In this document: positions 15,973-25,534 of the stretch, piece after piece
Position numbering within the stretch: the stretch's first letter is position 1
Layout: each line of letters opens with the position of its first letter
Assembly (NCBI RefSeq): GCF_007795095.1
Contig: NZ_CP042218.1
Coordinates: 806,001 to 870,000, forward strand
DNA length: 64,000 nt
Origin: Luteimonas granuli
GTDB taxonomy: Bacteria > Pseudomonadota > Gammaproteobacteria > Xanthomonadales > Xanthomonadaceae
Direction: 5' to 3'
The notes under the pieces: generated by a model
Seen by the model: only the letters and a program-made list of their open reading frames with translations
The model's database searches: none
What the model was told of the DNA's origin: nothing
Made by a program: the position numbers and the translations under genes

Positions 15973-17850
15973 TCAGGTGGCGGGCGCCCGCCAGCACACG
16001 GGCAGCCGGCTGGCGACCACGTCGACGTCGCCGCGTTCCACGTGAGCCGCCGGATCCGCGGCCACGTCGGCGATCGCGGTGTCGCTTCCCGCGCGACCCC
16101 AGACCCCGACCCAGGCGTCCCGGCCGCCGTGCTTGCCGGCGTACAGCGCGCGGTCGGCCAGGGCGACCGCGTCCTGCCAGTCGCCGGGTGCCGCCGCACC
16201 CGGGAAGAAGGGAAAGCAGGCGAAGCCGATCGACACCGACAACCGCGGCGGCTCGCCCGTGACATCCTCCAGCACGATCCCGGATACGGCCGTGCGCAGG
16301 CGCTCGGCGACCTGCTGCGCACGCGCCAGGTCCAGCTGGCGGCAGCCCACCAGGAACTCCTCGCCGCCCCAGCGCGCCACGATGTCCTCCGGCCGGCAAC
16401 AGACGCGCAGGTGCCGGGCAACCTCGGCCAGCGCGGCATCGCCGGCGGCGTGGCCATAGCGGTCGTTCCGGGCCTTGAAGTGGTCGATGTCGATCAGGAA
16501 CACCACGTCACGCCGGTCGCCGCCTTCCGTCGGATCCGCGCATTCGGCCTCCAGGCTGTGCGTCGCCGCGCGCCGGTTGAGCAGGCCCGTCAGGGGGTCG
16601 ACCCGGCTCAGTCCGGTCAGCCTGCGGTTCACCCGGCGCTGGTAGCCGGCGAACACACCACCAAGCAACAGCAGCAGCAGGAAGGCGCCGATCCACACGT
16701 TGCGCAGGCGGCGCGCGTTCTGCAGGCGTAGCGCTTCGATCCGCTGCGCGCCCTGGAGCCGCTGGACCTCGTGTTCGCGCTCGGTGTCGTTGAGGCGTGC
16801 CTGCAGGCCGGCCAGGTTGTCCAGCGTCTCTCGGCGCAGGCTCGAGACTTCCCTCTCGCGCAGAGCCTGGACGCCTTCGTAGGCCAGGCGCCAGTCGCCC
16901 TGCGCGGCATGGGCGGCGACCTTCGCGGCCAGCGCCTCCTGCTGTTCGATGCGGGGTGCAGTGCCCGCGACCAGGGCCGCCGCGTGTTCGGCATGCGCCA
17001 ACGCCTCGTCCGGCGCCTGGTCGCGGAGCGCGAGTACCGAGAGCCGCAGCAGCGTCGTGGCGGCGCCCGCGGGATCGTCCAGGCGCTTCTGTTCCTGGAC
17101 GATGGTGGCCAGCGCCTCCCTTGCCGCCGCCAACGTCACGCCGTCGGCCTCCAGCGCGATGCGCTCGGCGCGGGCGCGGTACTCGACGACGTGGTGTCCG
17201 GCGGCCGACGCGATGCGTTCGGCGTCCCTGAACCGGGCCAGGGCCTCGGGGCGGCGGCCCATGCGGAGGAAGTTGATGCCGCGGTTGTACGGGAGCAGCG
17301 GGGTGGTACCACCGGCGCGGACGCGCGCGGCGTGCGCCTGCGCGTAGAGCGCCTCCGCCTGTTCGTGGGCGCCAAGCGTTTCACTGTGGATGCTCGCCAC
17401 GTTGGCCAGGATGGTGGCCTGTGCCTCGTCGGAGTCGCTGCGCGTGGCCGCGTCATGCGCGCGCCGGTAGTAGTCCAGGGCGCGATGGGTCCAGCCCAGG
17501 GTGTGCAGGGTCGCGCCCGAGTTCGACATCGCGCGGAGCACGAACTCCGGCGGCATCGGGTGCTGTTCGAGAAGCGCGTCCACGCGCCTGACTTCGGCTT
17601 CCGCACGCCCTGCGTCGCCGGTCAGCGCCAGGGAGCGGCCGAGGCAGGCACGCAGCTTCATCTCCACGTCCGGCGTCAGGCCGCTTTCCGCCAGCGCCTC
17701 GTCCGCGTGCGCCACGGCGGCGGCGGGATGGCTGTCGCGCAGCTCGAAGCAACGACCGACCGCGGCCTCGCCCGGCCCGACGGCCGAAGCGGCGGTGGCG
17801 GCGAGGATCAGGCAGGCGATGCAGGCGGGCTGGATGAGTCGGCGAAGCAT
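15973..17850 (-). CDS. Diguanylate cyclase with periplasmic TPR-like sensor
   Basis: 625 residues from the ATG at 17850, chosen because it directly precedes a signal peptide (LIQPACIACLILAATAASA). Residues 30-340 are helical repeats of TPR character. A coiled coil leads into one membrane segment at about 386-403, and a GGDEF domain fills the C-terminus. The active site reads GGEEF (495-499) and the RxxD inhibitory site (RPED, 486-489) lies exactly five residues before it. The enzyme should therefore make c-di-GMP from two GTP and be product-inhibited. The periplasmic part presumably senses a ligand. It converges with the methyltransferase-like gene. Confidence 0.9.
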   Translation of the reverse strand: MLRRLIQPACIACLILAATAASAVGPGEAAVGRCFELRDSHPAAAVAHADEALAESGLTPDVEMKLRACLGRSLALTGDAGRAEAEVRRVDALLEQHPMPPEFVLRAMSNSGATLHTLGWTHRALDYYRRAHDAATRSDSDEAQATILANVASIHSETLGAHEQAEALYAQAHAARVRAGGTTPLLPYNRGINFLRMGRRPEALARFRDAERIASAAGHHVVEYRARAERIALEADGVTLAAAREALATIVQEQKRLDDPAGAATTLLRLSVLALRDQAPDEALAHAEHAAALVAGTAPRIEQQEALAAKVAAHAAQGDWRLAYEGVQALREREVSSLRRETLDNLAGLQARLNDTEREHEVQRLQGAQRIEALRLQNARRLRNVWIGAFLLLLLLGGVFAGYQRRVNRRLTGLSRVDPLTGLLNRRAATHSLEAECADPTEGGDRRDVVFLIDIDHFKARNDRYGHAAGDAALAEVARHLRVCCRPEDIVARWGGEEFLVGCRQLDLARAQQVAERLRTAVSGIVLEDVTGEPPRLSVSIGFACFPFFPGAAAPGDWQDAVALADRALYAGKHGGRDAWVGVWGRAGSDTAIADVAADPAAHVERGDVDVVASRLPVCWRAPAT

Positions 17851-17938
17851 CGCCTGTCGGACCTGGGCACAATGTCCGCATTCTAGCCGGACGCCGATGC
17901 GCACCGTCCCCGGCATCGACGCCGGGGGAACCCGGCCC

Positions 17939-19438
17939 TCAACTCTCGCTCATGCCCGCCGCCGGCTCCGCCGCGCCGCCGCTGCGCACCTTTTCCGCGA
18001 TCCGCTGGCCCACGTCCATGTCGATCGCGCTCCAGTACTCCAGCGCGCGCTCCAGCACGGGGCTGCGCACGCCGCCCAGCAACGAGCCGGACACGGTCTC
18101 CACCAGCGCCGCGCGTTCGGCGTCGTCGAACACCTCGCGCACCAGGACGCCGGGCTGGCTGAAGTCGTCGTCGTCCTCGCGCAAGGTGTAGGCGCTGCGC
18201 ACCATGGCGCCGTCGGCTTCCCAGCCGTCGGCAACCGCACCGGTCCCGTCCGCCCAGGCGCGGCCACCGCTGTTGGGGACGTACATGGGTGCCGCACCGC
18301 TGTGGTGGTACGCCATCTGCCCGTCCATCATGTAGGTATTGACCGGCACCTTCGGCTGGTTGACCGGGAGCTGGTGGAAATTGGTGCCGATGCGGTTGCG
18401 CTGGGCATCGTTGTAGGCGAAGGCGCGGCCGAGCAGCATCTTGTCCGGCGACAGCCCGATGCCGGGCACCGTGTTGCCCGGCGAGAACGCGGCCTGCTCG
18501 ATCTCGGCGAAGAAGTTCCCGGGGTTGCGGTCCAGGGTCATCGTGCCGACGCGGATCAGCGGATAGTCGGCGTGCGGCCAGGTCTTGGTCAGGTCGAAGG
18601 GATTGATGCGGCAGGTCCGGGCGTCTTCATACGGCATCACCTGCACGCTCAGCACCCACTTCGGGTGCTCGCCGCGGGCGATGGCATCGAACAGGTCGCG
18701 GCGGTGGAAGTCGGCGTCGCGGCCGGCCATCTCCATCGCCTCGGCGTTGCTGAAGAACTTCATGCCCTGCTGCGTGTGGAAGTGGTACTTGACCCAGAAA
18801 CGCTCGCCGGCCGCGTTGATCCACATGTAGGTGTGCGAGCCATAGCCGTTCATGTTCCGCCACGTGCGCGGCAGGCCGCGCGGGCCCATCAGGTAGGTCA
18901 CCTGGTGCGCGCTCTCCGGGTTGCTGGTCCAGAAATCCCACTGCATGTGGTTGTCGCGCAGGCCGGAGTCCGGCAGGCGCTTCTGGCTGCGGATGAAGTG
19001 CGGGAACTTCATCGGGTCGCGCACGAAGAAGATCGGCGTGTTGTTGCCGACCAGGTCGTAGTTGCCTTCGCTGGTGTAGAACTTCATGGAGAACCCGCGC
19101 ACGTCGCGCCAGGTGTCGGGGCTGCCCATCTCGCCGGCCACCGTGCTGAAGCGGATCAGCATGTCGGTCTTCGCACCTGGCTGGAACAGCGCCGCCTTCG
19201 TGTACTTCGACACGTCCTCGCTGGTCTCGAACACGCCGAACGCGCCGCCGCCCTTCGCATGCGGCTGGCGCTCGGGTACCTTCTCCCGGTTGAAGTGCGC
19301 CATCTGCTCGAGAAAGTGCACGTCATGCAGCAGGATCGGGCCGTCGGGCCCGATGGTCAGCGAATTGCGGTCGCTGGGCGCGGGAGCGCCGGTGCTCATC
19401 GTTGAGCCGGTCCCGCCCCTGTCGTCGCGCTGTGCCAT
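17939..19438 (-). CDS. Monofunctional heme catalase, small-subunit (clade 3) type
   Basis: 499 residues, the usual size for small-subunit catalases. The distal His lies in [15 protein letters not shown], the distal Asn in the [11 protein letters not shown] region, and the proximal heme-ligand Tyr in [14 protein letters not shown]. The enzyme turns hydrogen peroxide into water and oxygen in the cytoplasm. No extra C-terminal flavodoxin domain is present, which excludes large-subunit catalases. The C-terminal acidic stretch and short tail are normal for the family. The gene stands alone, with the quinone reductase gene ending 1 kb upstream on the same strand. OxyR control is likely from family knowledge but no operator could be recognised. 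Confidence 0.93.
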   Translation of the reverse strand: MAQRDDRGGTGSTMSTGAPAPSDRNSLTIGPDGPILLHDVHFLEQMAHFNREKVPERQPHAKGGGAFGVFETSEDVSKYTKAALFQPGAKTDMLIRFSTVAGEMGSPDTWRDVRGFSMKFYTSEGNYDLVGNNTPIFFVRDPMKFPHFIRSQKRLPDSGLRDNHMQWDFWTSNPESAHQVTYLMGPRGLPRTWRNMNGYGSHTYMWINAAGERFWVKYHFHTQQGMKFFSNAEAMEMAGRDADFHRRDLFDAIARGEHPKWVLSVQVMPYEDARTCRINPFDLTKTWPHADYPLIRVGTMTLDRNPGNFFAEIEQAAFSPGNTVPGIGLSPDKMLLGRAFAYNDAQRNRIGTNFHQLPVNQPKVPVNTYMMDGQMAYHHSGAAPMYVPNSGGRAWADGTGAVADGWEADGAMVRSAYTLREDDDDFSQPGVLVREVFDDAERAALVETVSGSLLGGVRSPVLERALEYWSAIDMDVGQRIAEKVRSGGAAEPAAGMSES

Positions 19439-19538
19439 GGCGTGATTTCCTCGTGAAGGTCACGCGATGCTGCTCCGGCCGCCGTTAAGGTCCCGTGGCC
19501 GATCGACACGCCCGTCGCGAGATCCGCCCCGTCCGCCC

Positions 19539-20483
19539 TCAGTAGGATTCGATCGGCCCCAGCGGCACGATCCCGGTCGGATTGATGGTGCGGTGGCTCT
19601 CGTAGTAGTGGCGCTTGATGTGGTCGAAGTGCACCGTCTCGCGGACGCCGGGGATGTCCATCATCCTCGCCGTGAAGGCGTGCAGCGCAGGGTAGTCGGC
19701 GATCCGCCGCAGGTTGCACTTGAAGTGCCCGTGGTAGACGGGATCGAAGCGGACCAGGGTGGTGAACAGCCGGATGTCGGCCTCGGTCAAGCGCCCGCCC
19801 ACCAGCCAGTCCTCGGCTGAAAGCCGTTCCTCCAGCCAGTCCAGGGTGTCGAACAGAGGCCGCACCGCGTCCTCGTAGGCCGACTGCGTGGTGGCGAAAC
19901 CGGCGCGGTACACGCCGTTGTTGAGCGTGGGGTAGACCCGGTCGTTGACGCCATCGATCGCCCCGCGCAGGGGCTCGGGGTAGAAGTCGCCGGGCCGCGC
20001 GCCCAGGCCGTCGTACGCGGCGTTGAACATGCGGATGAGCTCGGACGACTCGTTGCTGACGATGGCGTCCGACGCATGGTCCCAGAGCAGGGGCACGGTC
20101 ACCCGGCCGGTCATGCCGGGCCGCGCGCGGGTGTAGAGCTGGTGCAGGTACGTCGCGCCCATCACCGGCTCGGGCGTGACGCCGAGCCCCTTCTCGAACG
20201 TCCAGCCGTGTTCGAGCATGCGCCAGTGCACCACGGAAACCGGCAGCAGGTCCTCGAGCCCCTTCAGGGCACGCACGATCAGGGTCCGGTGCGCCCAGGG
20301 GCAGGCGTAGCTGACGTACAGGCGGTAGCGCCCCGGCTCGGCCCGGTGGCCGCGCTGGCCGTCCGGACCCGGGCCGCCGTCGGCGCTGAGCCAGTCCCGG
20401 AACGTCGCCTCCTCGCGGCGGAATTCACCGTCGGAGGTCTCGTACCACCTGTCCTGCCATTCGCCGTCGACCAGCAGGCCCAT
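19539..20483 (-). CDS. Glutathionyl-hydroquinone reductase (Xi-class GST, YqjG-like)
   Basis: 314 residues. The catalytic Cys is C61 in SYACPWAHRTLIV, the CPWAHR motif that separates Xi-class enzymes from ordinary glutathione transferases. The C-terminal helical domain with LTEADIRLFTTLVRFDPVYHGHFKCN is also typical. These enzymes remove glutathione from glutathionyl-hydroquinones using a second glutathione. The start ATG at 20483 matches the family N-terminus (MGLLVDGEWQDRWY). It is a single gene divergent from the exported peptidase gene, with a 180-base spacer between them. Next to catalase it fits an oxidative-stress setting. Confidence 0.9.
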   Translation of the reverse strand: MGLLVDGEWQDRWYETSDGEFRREEATFRDWLSADGGPGPDGQRGHRAEPGRYRLYVSYACPWAHRTLIVRALKGLEDLLPVSVVHWRMLEHGWTFEKGLGVTPEPVMGATYLHQLYTRARPGMTGRVTVPLLWDHASDAIVSNESSELIRMFNAAYDGLGARPGDFYPEPLRGAIDGVNDRVYPTLNNGVYRAGFATTQSAYEDAVRPLFDTLDWLEERLSAEDWLVGGRLTEADIRLFTTLVRFDPVYHGHFKCNLRRIADYPALHAFTARMMDIPGVRETVHFDHIKRHYYESHRTINPTGIVPLGPIESY

Positions 20484-20663
20484 GGCGCGTCCTCCGCGTG
20501 CGTACCGGTCCCCAGCCTAGCGCCCGCGGCGCAGTGCGGCGTGGACGCCACCGGGACACAGTTCCGCCACCCCGTGACCAACGGCCGGGGAAGACCGCCG
20601 CGGCGACCGCTAGAGTCGGTTCCTTTGGACGCGCCGGTCCCTCGGCGCAGAAGGGGAATCCCG

Positions 20664-22256
20664 ATGTTGAAGCGTTGCGTGATGGTGGCCGCCCTGGCCC
20701 TTGGCGGCACGGCCGTGGCCCAGGAGCCGGTGGACCTGGACATGGTCAGCCGGATCCGCCAGGAGGCTTTCCACAATTCCCAGGTGATGGAGACCTTCAG
20801 CCACCTGACCGAGAACATCGGCGCGCGGCTGACGAACTCGCCGCGGATGGCCGAGGCCAACGCCTGGACGCGCTCGAAGTTCGAGGAATGGGGCCTGGCC
20901 AACGTCCACGACGACGCCTTCGCCGACTTCGGCCGCGGCTGGGAGTTCAGCTCGGCCAGCGTCGAGATGCTCAGCGAACGCGTGCAGCCGCTGCACGCCC
21001 TGCCCAAGGCCTGGACCCCGGGCACCGACGGCCCGGTGGAAGGCGAGCTGGTGCACGTGGAGATCAAGAAGCTGGCCGACATCGAGAAGTACCGCGGCAC
21101 GCTGGGCGGCAAGGTCCTGCTGCTGGGCGAGGCGCGCGAGTACAAGCGCGGCACCGAACCGGATTCGCACCGCCACGACGCCACCTCGCTGGAAGGCCTG
21201 CAGCAGTTCACGGTGCCGAAGACTGCAGCCGCGGACCGCGCGAAGCGGGTCAGGGAATACCGCGAGCGCCAGGAACTCGCGCGCGCCGTCAACACCTTCT
21301 TCGCCGAGGAAGGTGCGCTGGCGGCGATCAGCATCAGCAGCTGGGACAACGGCATCATCCGCGTGGCCGGTGGCGGCTCGCGCAAGGCCGGCGAGCCGGT
21401 GGGCATCCCCGAGCTGGCGATGATCGCCGAGCACTTCAATCCGCTGGTGCGCGCGCTCACGGCGGGACAGACCGTGCGCCTGCGCGTGAACGTGGCCGCC
21501 CGCTTCACCGACGAAGCCGACCAGCCCGGATACAACACCATCGCCGAGATCCCCGGTCGCGGCCGCAAGGCCGCCGAGATCGTGATGCTCGGCGCGCACA
21601 TGGATTCCTGGCACACCGGCACCGGCGCCGCGGACAACGCCGCCGGCGTGGCGGTGATGATGGAGGCCATGCGCATCCTCAAGGCCGTGGGCGCACGCCC
21701 GGAGCGCACGATCCGCGTGGCGCTGTGGAGCGGCGAGGAACAGGGCCTCATCGGCTCGCAGGACTATGTGGCGCGCCACTTCGCGGCGTATCCCGAGCCC
21801 ACCGATGCCGCGCAGAAGGCGCTCCCTGCGTCGCTGCGCGAGCCGACCGGTCCGCTGCAGAGGAAGCGCGACTACGAGCGCTTCTCGGTCTACTTCAACA
21901 TGGACAACGGGTCCGGCCGCTTCCGCGGCATCTACGCCCAGGAGAACCTGGCGGCGATGCCGATCTTCGAGGCCTGGCTGAAGCCCTTCCATGACGTCGG
22001 CGCCACCACGGTGGCCACCCGCAACACCGGCAGCACCGACCATGTGTCCTTCGACCGCGTCGGCCTGCCCGGCTTCCAGTTCATCCAGGACCGGCTGGAC
22101 TACTTCACCAACGTCCACCACACCCATCTGGACACCTGGGACCACATCGAGCCCGAGGACCTGAAGCAGGCCGCGGCCATCGCCGCCACCTTCGCGTACC
22201 ACGCCGCGATGCGCGAGGAGCGCATGCCGCGCAAGCCGGTGCTCGCCCCGAAGTAA
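20664..22256 (+). CDS. Exported M28-family zinc aminopeptidase-like protein
   Basis: 530 residues starting at the ATG at 20664, with AAGGGGA seven bases upstream. Residues 1-20 are a signal peptide ending in AVAQ. Zinc ligands and catalytic residues of M28 are visible: H312 (GAHMDSWH), D324 (GAADNAAG), E358-E359 (WSGEEQG), D414 (FNMDNGSG) and the last His in HHTHLDTW (486-489). A PA domain insert probably lies at about 120-260. Such enzymes release N-terminal amino acids or dipeptides in the periplasm or outside the cell. The first palindromic repeat follows the stop immediately. Confidence 0.92.
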   Translation: MLKRCVMVAALALGGTAVAQEPVDLDMVSRIRQEAFHNSQVMETFSHLTENIGARLTNSPRMAEANAWTRSKFEEWGLANVHDDAFADFGRGWEFSSASVEMLSERVQPLHALPKAWTPGTDGPVEGELVHVEIKKLADIEKYRGTLGGKVLLLGEAREYKRGTEPDSHRHDATSLEGLQQFTVPKTAAADRAKRVREYRERQELARAVNTFFAEEGALAAISISSWDNGIIRVAGGGSRKAGEPVGIPELAMIAEHFNPLVRALTAGQTVRLRVNVAARFTDEADQPGYNTIAEIPGRGRKAAEIVMLGAHMDSWHTGTGAADNAAGVAVMMEAMRILKAVGARPERTIRVALWSGEEQGLIGSQDYVARHFAAYPEPTDAAQKALPASLREPTGPLQRKRDYERFSVYFNMDNGSGRFRGIYAQENLAAMPIFEAWLKPFHDVGATTVATRNTGSTDHVSFDRVGLPGFQFIQDRLDYFTNVHHTHLDTWDHIEPEDLKQAAAIAATFAYHAAMREERMPRKPVLAPK

Positions 22257-22280
22257 GGTTCTTCTCCAGACTCCGGGGGC

Positions 22281-22790
22281 GATGGCGTGCAGTTGGCGCG
22301 CTGTCGCTGCTTGAAGCCGAGCTTCGTTGGGGTCCGCGCCGCCCGTCCCGCGCACAGGGGGTGTGCTCCCCCGGCCGTCTCCGCGTCCTGCTCCCATCGG
22401 CCGGCCGCCGGCCATCCATGGCCGACTGTCCGCACACCCCCTGTGCACGGGACGGGCTCCGACTTTCCTCGGCTTCGGGAGGGAAGATCAAGAGCAGGAG
22501 CGGCCGCGAGCAGGGCCGCTCCTGGTCATGACGCCCCGTTTCGACGTCGACGTGGCCCGCTTCCCGACCGCGACCAAAGGTCGTGCGCGCCGCGGATGCA
22601 GTGGGGGGGATGCCCAGAGCCGGCCATGGATGGCCGGCGGCCGGATCTGGGAGCAGGACGCGGAGAATCCGGCTGGGCATCCCCCCCTGCGTCCGTGGCG
22701 GGCGGCCAGCACTCGAACGGAGCGCCCGTGGCGGCCGACCCGGACTCGAACGGAACGTCCCCTCGGTCGGGAGAAGAACCCGAAGTGAGG
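22281..22790. repeat. Large structured intergenic repeat, copy 1
   Basis: About 510 bases nearly devoid of credible coding, matched by copy 2 at 24990-25530. It holds a module A bounded by a perfect 15-bp inverted repeat (22352-22366 and 22432-22446). A small 10-bp hairpin follows (22496-22505 and 22514-22523). A module B is bounded by a second perfect 15-bp inverted repeat (22603-22617 and 22673-22687). The inside of A is the reverse complement of the inside of B: 21 bp (22403-22423 with 22622-22642) and 18 bp (22379-22396 with 22648-22665), both perfect. It lies between two convergent genes. Small open frames inside are by-products of the GC-rich palindromes. Confidence 0.85.
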
Positions 22791-22804
22791 GGCCGGCGGG
22801 GCAG

Positions 22805-23784
22805 TCAGTTCCCGGCGACCAGCACGACCTTGCCGGCGTGCCGGCCGCCCTCGAGCCATGCATGGGCCTGCGCAGCGTCCGACAGCGCAAACGTGCGGTC
22901 GACCACGGCGCGCACCTGTCCGGCCTCGATCCAGGGCCAGACCACGCGCTCGACCGCCTCCGCCAGCGCCGCCTTCTCGGTAGCGCTGCGCGGCCGCAGC
23001 AGTGAACCGGTGATCACCGCGCGCTTGCGCATCACCGTCCCCAGCGGCAGGTCCAGCGTACCGCCACCCTGGGCCGCGATGTAGACGATGCGGCCGTCCG
23101 GATTGAGCGCATCGAGCGTGGCGGCCAGATAGGGCGCGCCGACCATGTCCAGCGCCACGTCGATGCCGCCGGCCGCCTTCGCCGCCGCGCCGAAGTCCTC
23201 GCGGGTGGTGTCGACCGCCACGTCCGCGCCGAGCGTCCGCGCCAGCGCCGCCTTCTCCGCGCCGCGGCTGGTGGCGACCACGCGCGCGCCGGCGGCCTTC
23301 GCCATCTGGATCGCGGCCACGCCGATGCCCGAAGTGGCGCCGTGCACCAGCAGGGTCTCGCCGGCTTTCAGCGCGCCGTGCACGAACACGTTCGCGTACA
23401 CGGTGAACACCGTTTCCGGCAGCGCCGCCGCCTGGACGAAGTCCAGCCCGGCCGGAACCGGCAGCGCGTGGCGCGCATCCACCGCGGCGTACTCCGCATA
23501 GCCGCCACCGCCCAGCAGGGCGCAGACGCGGTCCCCGGGACGCCAGCGGCCGGCTCCGGTCACCACCTCGCCCGCCACCTCGAGCCCAGTCCTTCGGGCG
23601 CACCCGGCGGCGGCGGATAGCGGCCCTCGCGCTGCAGGATGTCGGGCCGGTTCACGCCGGCCGCGTGCACCCGCACCAGCACCTCGCCCTCGCGCGGCAC
23701 CGGCCGGGGAACCCGGACCGCATGCAGTGCCTCGGCCGGCCCGGTGCCGCCCCGGATGGCGATCGCGGTCATCATGGCGTCCAT
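22805..23784 (-). pseudogene. Zinc-free quinone oxidoreductase (Qor-like), one-base frame break
   Basis: The intact reading would be 326 residues. The N-terminal part (MTAIAIRGG to GAPEGLG) and the rest (LEVAGEVV to VLVAGN) are in different frames. The break falls at 23582-23587, where GGGCTCGAG would need one more C. Downstream the protein is complete, with the nucleotide motif HGATSGIGVAAIQMAKAAGA and the end of a normal NADPH:quinone reductase, which moves electrons from NADPH to quinones. The ATG at 23784 overlaps the stop of the DUF6165 gene (TGATG). Everything but one base is conserved, so a consensus error is as likely as a true pseudogene. Confidence 0.8.
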
Positions 23785-24176
23785 CAGTCGCCCGCCTGGT
23801 ACTGCTTTTCCTCGATGAACGCCGAGCCCGACAGCCGGTTGATCTCGTTCTTGATCGCGACCCGCTCGCCGTTGCGCACCGCCACCGCGCGCGCCAGGCG
23901 GATGAATTCGTCTCCGAAGTCCTGGGCCGCCTCCCTGGCGCGCAGGCCGTCCTGCACATCCCACATCAGTTCGTTCACCGCCTTCAGCCGGGCGTAGGCG
24001 TCCTCGAGCTCCGGACGGCCATCCGCCACCCCGCCCCAGAGCGGGCGCAGCCCCTCGAGCTCGGCCGCGACGTGCGCCCGCTTGGCGGCATCGGCGATCC
24101 GCTCGTGCTTGATGTGCAGGATCGACAGCTTGTCCGCCAGTTCGCCCACCGACATCGGCACGCTGATGGTTCGCAT
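23784..24176 (-). CDS. DUF6165-family protein
   Basis: 130 residues, predicted helical and cytoplasmic. The N-terminus [22 protein letters not shown] and the later ELEGL and AIKNEINRL segments fit the DUF6165 pattern. Proteins of this family have no settled role and often sit near polysaccharide or glycan genes, but nothing of that kind is next to it here. It is translationally coupled to the quinone oxidoreductase gene by a TGATG overlap. Its start is 160 bases from the divergent BON-domain gene. Confidence 0.75.
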   Translation of the reverse strand: MRTISVPMSVGELADKLSILHIKHERIADAAKRAHVAAELEGLRPLWGGVADGRPELEDAYARLKAVNELMWDVQDGLRAREAAQDFGDEFIRLARAVAVRNGERVAIKNEINRLSGSAFIEEKQYQAGD

Positions 24177-24336
24177 GAGTCACTCCGTCCGTTCGATGGC
24201 GCCATCGTGGAACGCCGCCGCGCGGGGGGCAAGCGGCCGGCCGGGACGGGACGGCCATGACATCGCTTGAACGCGGGACACCGGACACTGCATGCGACCG
24301 GCCAGCGCGCCGCCGCATTCCGATGGAGGCAATCCC

Positions 24337-24897
24337 ATGACCCGATCCACCACTGGCAGCACCACCGACGAACTCCGCGACGTCGCCCGCGACGCGATGA
24401 AGCTGGGCGGTCGCTGCGTCGGCGTCGCACGCGACTGGTTCGAGGAGAAGCGCGACGAGTTCAAGGCCGGTCGCGCCGCCGGCACCGCGACCGGCGTGAC
24501 CGCGCACGGCTACCGTGGCGTCGGTCCTCGGGGCTATCGCCGCGACGACGCGCGCGTGCGCGAGGACGTCTGCGATGTGCTGACCGACAGCGACACCCTC
24601 GACGCCAGCGACATCACCGTGACCGTGCAGGATGGCGTCGTGCGCCTGGCCGGCACCGTGCCGCACCGGATGATGAAGCGCCTGGCGGAAGACCTGGCCG
24701 AGGACTGCAGCGGCGTGCGCGACGTCGAGAACGCGCTGCGGGTCGGCCCGCCGCCGCAGGCGGCCCGTTCCGGCATGGGCGCTTCGGCCAGCGGCGTCTC
24801 GACCACCGGCGCCACCTCCGCCGGCAGCGGCGGCGTGGGCGGTTCCGCGACCGGCACGCCCACGGGCGGATCGAGCGGCCCGACGGCGAACATCTGA
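24337..24897 (+). CDS. BON-domain protein with low-complexity tail
   Basis: 186 residues from the ATG at 24337, with GGAGG nine bases upstream; an upstream in-frame ATG at 24292 lacks one. A short basic helical region leads to one BON domain at about residues 65-125 ([34 protein letters not shown], then [12 protein letters not shown]). The last 50 residues are Gly/Ser/Thr-rich and disordered. BON domains bind membranes or phospholipids. No signal peptide is seen, unlike OsmY-type proteins, so the location is uncertain. A strong terminator follows at 24920-24950. Confidence 0.85.
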   Translation: MTRSTTGSTTDELRDVARDAMKLGGRCVGVARDWFEEKRDEFKAGRAAGTATGVTAHGYRGVGPRGYRRDDARVREDVCDVLTDSDTLDASDITVTVQDGVVRLAGTVPHRMMKRLAEDLAEDCSGVRDVENALRVGPPPQAARSGMGASASGVSTTGATSAGSGGVGGSATGTPTGGSSGPTANI

Positions 24898-24919
24898 CCG
24901 CTCCGTCGCGTCACCCAAT

Positions 24920-24950
24920 GCGGGGCCGCGATCGCGGCCCCGCCCTTTTT
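24920..24950 (+). terminator. Rho-independent terminator after the BON gene
   Basis: A perfect 12-bp palindrome around GCGGGGCCGCGATCGCGG is followed by CCTTTTT. Confidence 0.9.
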
Positions 24951-24989
24951 CCGGTTCATCTCCCAACTCCGGGGAACGCTGCCCGGATC

Positions 24990-25530
24990 TTGAGTAGGCG
25001 TTGTCGCGCTTCTGGCGCACCGTCGCGCCTTGAAGTCGCCTCGTTGGGGGTCCGCGCAGCCCGCCCCGCGCTCAGGAGCGGCTCCGTTGGGGCCCGCGCA
25101 GCCCGTCCCGCGCACAGGGGGTGCGCTCCCCCGGCCGTCTCCGCGTCCTGCTCCCATCGGCCGGCCGCCGGCCATCCATGGCCGGCTGTCCGCACACCCC
25201 CTGTGCACGGGAGGGCTCCGACGTTCTGCGGCTTCGGGAGGGAAGGTCAGGAGCGGCTGAGCCGGGCTGCTCCCGGTCATGACGCTCTCCGTTTCGGCGT
25301 AGCGTCGCTCTTGAACTTCCAGACCGCACCAAAGGTCGTGCCCGCCGCGGATGCAGGGGGGATGCCCAGAGCCGGCCATGGATGGCCGGCGGCCGGATCT
25401 GGGAGCAGGACGCGGAGAATCCGGCTGGGCATCCCCCCTGCGTCCGCGGCGGGCGGCCCGGACTTCACCGGAGCGCCCTGGCGGCCGACCCGGACTCGAA
25501 CGGAGCGTCCCCTCGATCGGGAGAAGACCT
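24990..25530. repeat. Large structured intergenic repeat, copy 2
   Basis: The same architecture as 22281-22790. Module A arms are 25112-25126 and 25192-25206, a small hairpin lies near 25249-25274, and module B is bounded by GATGCCCAG / CTGGGCATC around 25362-25440. Most of the sequence is conserved between copies. Copy 2 has an extra partial unit (two similar runs starting CGTTGGGG near 25043 and 25085). It too lies between a plus-strand gene (BON) and a minus-strand gene (DUF885), downstream of the BON terminator. No gene is seen here. Confidence 0.85.
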
Positions 25531-25534
25531 TTGT

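Noticed and set aside
22281..25530. Short open frames inside the large repeats, some shared by both copies
   Set aside because: They arise in several frames at once from the palindromes, have no ribosome site and look like Arg/Gly/Ala/Pro-rich noise.
22281..25530. CRISPR array
   Set aside because: The repeats are two large, complex units and not short regularly spaced repeats. No array or cas gene is seen anywhere in the window.
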